A DNA stretch of 36,474 bases from Lachnospiraceae bacterium. Its GTDB lineage: Bacteria; Bacillota; Clostridia; Lachnospirales; Lachnospiraceae. The notes under the pieces were generated by a model that ran no database searches, had not been told where the DNA came from, and saw only the letters and a list, made by a program, of their open reading frames with translations. A program made the position numbers and the translations under genes. The DNA is taken from NCBI GenBank assembly GCA_017619635.1, contig JAFZRZ010000028.1:1-36474 (forward strand). Direction: 5' to 3'. This document shows, one piece after another, positions 35,406-36,474 of the stretch (positions are counted from its first letter, which is position 1; each line of letters opens with the position of its first letter).

Positions 35406-35858
35406 TTAATATCCAAGATGCTCAAGCAGTGCTTCACATCCTCTGACGATCTGTTTGTACACACCGGCAAAGTCTCCCGTGTACCAGGGATCATCTATAT
35501 CCTCAGACCGGCCTGTGAAATCCATGAGTAGACTGACCTTCCCTTCAGGATCCCCTCCGAGTATCCTGTGCATATAACTCATGTTTAGCCTCTCCATACC
35601 GATTATGTAGTCCCACTTATCATAATCATCTCTGCGCATCTGCCTTGCGGTCTTGCCCGCACAACCGATTCCATGACGTGCCAGTTCAGCTTTTGCAGGA
35701 GGATAAACCGGATTACCGATCTCTTCCGTTGATGTAGCTGCTGACTCAATATGAAAATCATTTGAGATGCCTCTTTTTTCAACCATATCCTTTAAAACAA
35801 ACTCACACATGGGTGATCTGCAGATATTGCCCCAACAAATGAATAGTATCTTTATCAT
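35406..35858 (-). CDS. Low-molecular-weight protein tyrosine phosphatase family protein
   Basis: A 150-residue phosphatase. The P-loop CX5R is at residues 8-14 (CWGNICRS) and the general-acid loop DDPWY at 122-126 (D123). All catalytic residues are present and the length is typical. Family members dephosphorylate tyrosine in proteins, or arginine in some Firmicutes (YwlE); the substrate cannot be told. The ribosome site (AAGGA) is weak. No linked tyrosine kinase is visible. Confidence 0.94.
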   Translation of the reverse strand: MIKILFICWGNICRSPMCEFVLKDMVEKRGISNDFHIESAATSTEEIGNPVYPPAKAELARHGIGCAGKTARQMRRDDYDKWDYIIGMERLNMSYMHRILGGDPEGKVSLLMDFTGRSEDIDDPWYTGDFAGVYKQIVRGCEALLEHLGY

Positions 35859-35934
35859 TGCTCATTTTCCTTGATTTTTCGCGATTTCTCGTTGTTTTAC
35901 CATCTCGGATCGATGGCATATTCTTGCATATTTT

Positions 35935-35992
35935 GGTATATTTTTACCACCAAAAGGTATAAAATTCGGTATAAAATTTTGGGTTTTATACC
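35935..35992. repeat. Cluster of GGTATAAAATT-type repeats next to the integrase tail
   Basis: GGTATAAAATT occurs twice one base apart (35956-35966, 35968-35978), followed by the inverted TTTTATACC (35984-35992). A related GGTATATTTTTACC lies at 35935-35948. The cluster is AT-rich and sits between the phosphatase gene and the recombinase tail. Short repeats near an integrase gene often mark arm-binding or attachment sites; that role is inference. Confidence 0.5.
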
Positions 35993-36009
35993 TCGAGTTT
36001 TAGGCGTAT

Positions 36010-36351
36010 TTACACGATTTTCATCATTCTGCCCACTTCTTCTTTGGCGTCTTCATAGTTCACATGGGTATAAGTGTTAAGTGTAACTCCTATATCCGAA
36101 TGCCCCATCAGATACTGTAACGTCTTGGGATTCATACCAGATTTGGCCATATTGGAACAATAAGTGTGACGACACACATGCGGTGTAATCTTAGGAATCT
36201 GTACTCTATATATCTTGTTGTACTTTTCAACTATATGTTTAAAGTAGTGTTCCCAATGAAGTGAATAGCCGATTTTTCCATCCTTATCAAAATAGAGAAG
36301 TCTCCTATAAACTGCCGATTTGTTATCGTCTATAAAACCAAAATTTATCAC
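36010..36351 (-). pseudogene. Tyrosine recombinase (integrase), C-terminal catalytic tail only
   Basis: About 113 residues corresponding to the last third of an integrative-element tyrosine recombinase. HVCRHTYCSNMAKSG carries the HXXR pair, LQYLMGHSDIGVTLNTYTHV the later His and the catalytic Tyr. LHWEHYFKHIVEKYNKIYRVQIPKITPH is very like integrases of lachnospiral conjugative elements. The SAM-like and arm-binding domains and the first catalytic Arg are missing. The frame is open only to about 36417, where a TGA stops it, and the first usable start is GTG at 36351. I read this as a remnant; a frameshift with the full gene further right is possible but the neighbouring frame does not look like integrase. 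Confidence 0.8.
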
Positions 36352-36474
36352 TCTATTTTGTATTGAAATCCATCCGGGATTCGGATATATCCGCGGATGT
36401 GTCGGTCTATGAGGCGCTCAATCATTCCCGATTTGTTGTCAATATTTCCTTCTGCAGCAAGGATTGAGTTCTCA
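36348..36474 (-). CDS. C-terminal end of an unknown ORF, cut by the window edge
   Basis: A minus-strand frame, open from the window edge, gives 41 residues ending GMIERLIDRHIRGYIRIPDG then FQYKIE and a TGA stop. The stop overlaps the GTG of the recombinase tail. The Arg/Ile-rich sequence is not one I recognise and does not resemble integrase. It may be the end of a neighbouring mobile-element gene or a noncoding frame. Confidence 0.35.
   Translation of the reverse strand, partial: ENSILAAEGNIDNKSGMIERLIDRHIRGYIRIPDGFQYKIE

Noticed and set aside
35935..35992. GGTATAAAATT repeats as a CRISPR array
   Set aside because: The repeats are 11 bases, spaced by one base or inverted, with no spacers of constant length and no cas genes.

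Overview
The window reads as a chromosomal segment of an anaerobic low-GC Firmicute, most likely family Lachnospiraceae (Butyrivibrio/Roseburia-like; genus not resolvable by eye). Grounds: strong AGGAGG-type ribosome sites, TTGACA/TATAAT promoters, glutamine synthetase III, an HPr-like protein without the catalytic His, an oxygen-sensitive pyruvate formate-lyase (PFL) system, and Firmicute gene orders (ireB-ruvX-DUF1292...trmR-U32; gdpP-rplI-dnaB; rpsF-ssb-rpsR). Nearly all genes are on the minus strand; only three small genes (HPr-like, DUF1858, ferredoxin) are on the plus strand. There is no rRNA, tRNA, CRISPR or intact insertion sequence, and no gene-free stretch above 300 bases.

Layout, left to right. 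1-118: start of an XRE regulator cut by the window edge. 246-11341: a long minus-strand series, transcribed right to left: MtaB, IreB, RuvX, DUF1292, RNase J, a short MltG-like membrane protein, TrmR, a U32/TrhP-type protein, glutamine synthetase III, a YdcF-like membrane protein and a MutS-like ATPase. 11453-11683: HPr-like gene with its own promoter and terminator. 11770-17553: GH18/SH3 cell-wall protein, prmA, rsmE, cysteine desulfurase, thiI. 17733-21170: the PFL locus. 21406-22834: DUF1858, mecA and a 2[4Fe-4S] ferredoxin. 22885-28007: core replication and translation genes plus the c-di-AMP phosphodiesterase GdpP. 28143-34437: a likely operon of sirtuin, CHASE2-adenylate cyclase, TIM-barrel protein, GAF-HD-GYP protein and a FecR protein with Cys-rich repeats. 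34537-35858: plsC-like acyltransferase and low-molecular-weight phosphatase. 35935-36474: AT-rich repeats, a truncated tyrosine-recombinase tail and an unknown ORF end, which look like the edge of a decayed or partly visible integrative element.

The most notable system is the PFL locus. The catalytic core (Cys406-Cys407) ends exactly where the glycyl-radical domain should begin. That domain, with its Gly55 radical site, is a separate 80-residue gene downstream. Between them lies a 66-residue protein whose first half matches the start of the glycyl-radical domain (11 identities in 23 ungapped positions) but which ends in a CX2CX6C motif instead of the glycyl loop. Each of the three ORFs has its own ribosome site. 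A terminator separates them from the activase gene pflA. The core and radical domain together rebuild a complete PFL. The middle protein may be a docking mimic, placeholder or redox-responsive regulator; that part is inference.

The second theme is nucleotide signalling. An adenylate cyclase, an HD-GYP phosphodiesterase with an unusual insertion, and a membrane FecR protein sit in one probable operon, a few kilobases from the c-di-AMP phosphodiesterase GdpP.
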